From: MGBC124762 sp048201935
Lineage (GTDB): Bacteria; Bacillota; Clostridia; Oscillospirales; Oscillospiraceae
Assembly (NCBI GenBank): GCA_048201935.1
Contig: DBFBGR010000003.1
Location: 41,957-105,956, forward strand
Direction of reading: 5' to 3'
Length of the DNA: 64,000 bases
A model generated the notes under the pieces. The model was given only the letters and a program-made list of their open reading frames with translations. It was not told the DNA's origin and searched no databases. Made by a program: the position numbers and the translations under genes. How positions within the stretch are numbered: position 1 is the first letter of the stretch; every line of letters starts with the position of its first letter. This document shows positions 61,875 to 64,000 of the stretch, in pieces.

Positions 61875-63029
61875 TTACACCGCCTGTGCGATAAAACTTC
61901 CCACCTTTTCCGCCGCGGCCTGCTGCATGGCGGGGGTGGTGTGGGTGTAGGTGTCCAGGGTAAACCCGGCGGAGTAGTGGCCCAGGATGGTGGACACCGT
62001 CTTGGCGTCTACGCCGTTTTGGATCGCCAGCGTCGCGTAGGTGTGGCGCAGGTCGTGGAAGCGGATGTCCTCGGTGATGCCCGCTTTTTTGCACAGGGTT
62101 TTGTGGAGCCGCCCCACGCAGTCGGGGCCGTACATCTGCCCGGTGACAGGGGAGGGGAACATGACCGGGGCGAAGGGGTGCTTACGCCGCTCCTTGACCA
62201 GCAGATCCACCGTTTCCTTGGGGAGAAAGACCGTCCGGACGCTGTTGGCTGTCTTGGGTGGGCGGATACGCACCTGGCCCCTGAACCGGCCCGCCGACTT
62301 GGAGATGGTGAGGGTTTGCCGCTCCACGTCCAGGTCGCTCCACTCAAGGGCCACCAGCTCGCCCCGGCGGAGGCCAGTGGTCAGCTCCAGATAGAACATG
62401 GCCAGCACGCCGTGCTCCTTGGCGGCGGACAGATAGTCGCGGATCTTTTCCGGCGGGAGGATGTGCATCTCCCGCTTTTCCTTGGGCGGCAGACGGCAGG
62501 CCACGGCGGGGTTGTAGGGGATGATGCGCTCCAGCACCGCCTGGTCGAGACACTGGCGGAGCATAGCGTGGATGCCCCGGACGGTGCGGACGCTAAGGCC
62601 CTTGTCGGGCATCCCCTCGTACTTTTCCACCCGGCCCTCCTGCCGGGTATAGTTGTAGAACTTCTGGAGATCCAGGGTGGTGAGCTTGTTTAGCTTGATG
62701 TCGCCGATGCAGGGGACCACATGGTGCTGGATGTAGCTTTGGTAGTACGCAGCGGTGGTGTCCTTGACGGCGGGCTTGCAGTAGTTTTCGTGCCAGAGCC
62801 AGCACCACTGGGCCACGGTGTACTGTCCGGCCTTGGTCACGTCCACCTTCTTGTTTTCCTCCATAGCCCGCTTCAGCTTTTCCTTGACCTCGCCCTGGGT
62901 CTTGCCCAGGACGCTTTTGTAGATGGGCTTGCCGGTGGAGGGATCCCGCGCGGCGGTGTAGCGTCCTTCCCACCGTCCGTCTTTTCGTTTGCGGATGTTG
63001 CCCTCGCCGTTGGCGCGCTTTTTAGCCAT
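61875..63029 (-). CDS. int: Tyrosine recombinase (phage-type integrase)
   Basis: 384 residues. An N-terminal AP2-like arm-binding domain (about 3-50: GNIRKRKDGRWEGRYT), a SAM-like core-binding domain (about 65-165), and the catalytic domain (about 170-384) with Arg in TTGLRRGELVAL, HDLRHTYATLA (His-x-x-Arg), LGHYSAGFTLDTYTH with the second His and nucleophile Tyr. All catalytic residues are intact. It points towards the tRNA-Pro. ATG 63029 is set by GGGAGGTG eight bases upstream; an in-frame GTG at 63038 is too close. It overlaps the DUF6809-like gene by eight bases. Confidence 0.94.
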   Translation of the reverse strand: MAKKRANGEGNIRKRKDGRWEGRYTAARDPSTGKPIYKSVLGKTQGEVKEKLKRAMEENKKVDVTKAGQYTVAQWCWLWHENYCKPAVKDTTAAYYQSYIQHHVVPCIGDIKLNKLTTLDLQKFYNYTRQEGRVEKYEGMPDKGLSVRTVRGIHAMLRQCLDQAVLERIIPYNPAVACRLPPKEKREMHILPPEKIRDYLSAAKEHGVLAMFYLELTTGLRRGELVALEWSDLDVERQTLTISKSAGRFRGQVRIRPPKTANSVRTVFLPKETVDLLVKERRKHPFAPVMFPSPVTGQMYGPDCVGRLHKTLCKKAGITEDIRFHDLRHTYATLAIQNGVDAKTVSTILGHYSAGFTLDTYTHTTPAMQQAAAEKVGSFIAQAV

Positions 63030-63300
63030 CCTGCTCACCTCCCAGGCACTCCGTCATGATCTGGACGGCCAGCCGGAAGCCCAGGATGAAGTTTTCCTCG
63101 GCGGTGCGGCGGTCCAGCTCCCACTGGGCGCGGGAGAAGGCTTCCAGCAGTTCCTTGCCCTTCTCGTCCAGGTGCTCCGCCAGCGCTTCCTCGCACGCGC
63201 AGAGTTTTGTGTTCAGCTTGTGCATTTCCGAGCCCTTGGGCATGGGCCGGTCGGAGAGGGAGAGATCGCCGTTGAACAGGTCTTTCAGTGTTTGGGGCAT
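63022..63300 (-). CDS. DUF6809-like small protein in the integrase operon
   Basis: 92 residues. It starts MPQTLKDLFNGDLSLSDRPM, has a charged helical middle (KLCACEEALAEHLDEKGKELLEAF) and ends in a helix FILGFRLAVQIMTECL. Proteins of this kind sit beside integrases in many clostridial elements and are grouped as DUF6809. It could be a helper or excision-related factor; nothing proves that. AAGGAGGT lies eight bases before ATG 63300, and its stop overlaps the integrase start. Confidence 0.75.
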   Translation of the reverse strand: MPQTLKDLFNGDLSLSDRPMPKGSEMHKLNTKLCACEEALAEHLDEKGKELLEAFSRAQWELDRRTAEENFILGFRLAVQIMTECLGGEQDG

Positions 63301-63368
63301 GCGTGCCACCTCCTTGTAGCGACACACAATACCATAGAGCTGGGACAATAGCTATCCCCACAGGGCAG

Positions 63369-63387
63369 AGTTATCAGAAAGTTATCA
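63369..63387. repeat. Direct repeat AGTTATCA, 11-bp period
   Basis: Two copies (63369-63376 and 63380-63387) upstream of the integrase operon. The 11-bp phasing equals that of the repeat at 59468. Possible recombinase or regulator binding sites. The remainder of the 230-base gap 63301-63530 shows only a TTGACA and a TATAAT too close together to form one promoter. Confidence 0.4.
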
Positions 63388-63530
63388 ATTGGCTGGCGGT
63401 GTCCTATCTTTGTTTACAGCGGGGTAATAGTTGCCGTTGTCTCCGCTTATACATCGGATTTAGGCTTTCTTTTGACAAAATATCTGTTATAATACATATG
63501 AAGTTTTCCTTTGCTTGGAGGTAATATTCT

Positions 63531-64000
63531 ATGCAGGATCATGATTCGAAGAAAAGAGAGATTATCAAATGTTTTCACTGCGGCAATGAAACCCCTATGT
63601 TGAGTGTAGGTCAATATAGTTGGGGATCACGCGATATGGAGTTTTCGGATTTCGATTTTCTTTATGAATATGAACTATTTGCTTGCCCAGTTTGTCATAA
63701 AGTCACATTACGCGAAACATATAGCGATGAATCAATGATTAGGTACATGGGTGGTAATCAACTTGAGTATTCTAATGAGCAAAGAGTTCTTTTTCCACTA
63801 AGTAATATTGAAAGTACCGCGGTTCCACAGAAAATAAAGGGCGCCTACGAGGCAGCACTAAAAACAAAGGGTATAGATAACTCTATTTGCTTAATGGGAT
63901 TAAGAAGAACTTTAGAACTAATCCTCAAGGATCAAGGCGCCACAAAATGGGGACTGAAAAATCAAATTGAGGAAATTGCAGGAATGGGTCTGCTTCCTGG
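63531..64000 (+). CDS. DUF4145-like protein, N-terminal part (cut by window edge)
   Basis: The first 156 residues are visible, open to the right edge. An N-terminal zinc-binding module pairs CFHCGN (about 14-19) with CPVCHK (about 51-56). A DUF4145-like part follows: VPQKIKGAYEAALKTKG and LMGLRRTLELILKDQG, with the conserved LRR-x-LE helix. DUF4145 domains occur in restriction enzymes and phage-defence proteins and as stand-alone cargo of mobile elements. The gene is AT-rich like the KAP gene. ATG 63531 follows GGAGGT. The C-terminus is unknown, so a fused nuclease domain cannot be excluded. Confidence 0.75.
   Translation, partial: MQDHDSKKREIIKCFHCGNETPMLSVGQYSWGSRDMEFSDFDFLYEYELFACPVCHKVTLRETYSDESMIRYMGGNQLEYSNEQRVLFPLSNIESTAVPQKIKGAYEAALKTKGIDNSICLMGLRRTLELILKDQGATKWGLKNQIEEIAGMGLLP

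Noticed and set aside
63472..63493. TTGACA and TATAAT before the DUF4145-like gene as one promoter
   Set aside because: The spacer is only 10 bp; at most the TATAAT belongs to a promoter with an unrecognised -35.

Overview
The window looks like chromosomal DNA from a high-GC, spore-forming member of the Bacillota, class Clostridia, most likely near Oscillospiraceae (Oscillibacter/Flavonifractor-like). This rests on spoIIE and a sleB-type cortex hydrolase, clostridial 2[4Fe-4S] ferredoxin, many lipoproteins with LAAC/LTGC lipoboxes, strong AGGAGG ribosome sites, frequent GTG/TTG starts and a GC-rich third codon position. The species is inferred, not shown. Most of the window is vertically inherited core genome. 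The accessory pieces are 30.5-31.2 kb and everything to the right of the tRNA-Pro at 59.3 kb.

Layout: (1) 1-6.7 kb, a sugar ABC transporter of the YtfQ-YtfR-YtfT-YjfF type followed by an FGGY sugar kinase cut by the window edge, divergent from an AraR-like GntR/LacI hybrid repressor, with AraR-like half-sites between them. (2) 6.8-11.2 kb, an exported DUF4832-type protein, tRNA-Thr(CGU), an orphan microcompartment fragment (eutT-like, unknown, eutN-like) and three short genes, two of them Cys-rich. (3) 11.2-15.1 kb, an SsuABC/TauABC-like transporter and an exported TraB/GumN-like protein. (4) 15.1-18.8 kb, a response regulator, gpsA and a sensor kinase in one direction. (5) 18.9-25.4 kb, dacA and then the str operon: L7Ae-like gene, rpsL, rpsG, fusA, tuf. 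A fold-back repeat sits between rpsL and rpsG. (6) 25.4-30.6 kb, MscS channel, a membrane protein, mtaB, a YfbR-like HD nucleotidase, ACT-domain protein and UPF0210 protein. (7) 30.6-34.3 kb, an AT-rich XRE regulator/lipoprotein pair, ferredoxin, a Clp ATPase without N-domain and a DUF4358-like lipoprotein. (8) 34.3-45.3 kb, spoIIE, sleB, uvrA, a COG2426 membrane protein, recD2 and a BspA-like leucine-rich-repeat surface protein. (9) 45.4-59.2 kb, a CorC-like protein, mutS2, HPr, uvrC, rsmD, coaD, a coiled-coil protein, trpS, tagO, mnaA, an anchored extracytoplasmic protein, three small unknown proteins, a YfcE-like phosphoesterase and an EFR1-type flavodoxin/ferredoxin.

(10) 59.3-64 kb: tRNA-Pro(GGG), followed by what looks like the left end of an integrative element: an AT-rich KAP-family P-loop NTPase, a tyrosine integrase pointing towards the tRNA, a DUF6809-like small protein overlapping it, and an AT-rich DUF4145-like gene cut by the right edge. 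KAP ATPases and DUF4145 proteins in such elements are plausible phage-defence cargo. This is the best candidate for something undescribed, but the element continues beyond the window, so the system cannot be completed here.

Genes that clearly work together: the sugar transporter, kinase and repressor; the ABC importer at 11-13.6 kb; translation genes of the str operon; nucleotide-excision repair (uvrA, uvrC) with recD2 and mutS2; and tagO plus mnaA for a surface-polymer linkage unit. All assignments are from reading the sequence and translated motifs; no database search was run.
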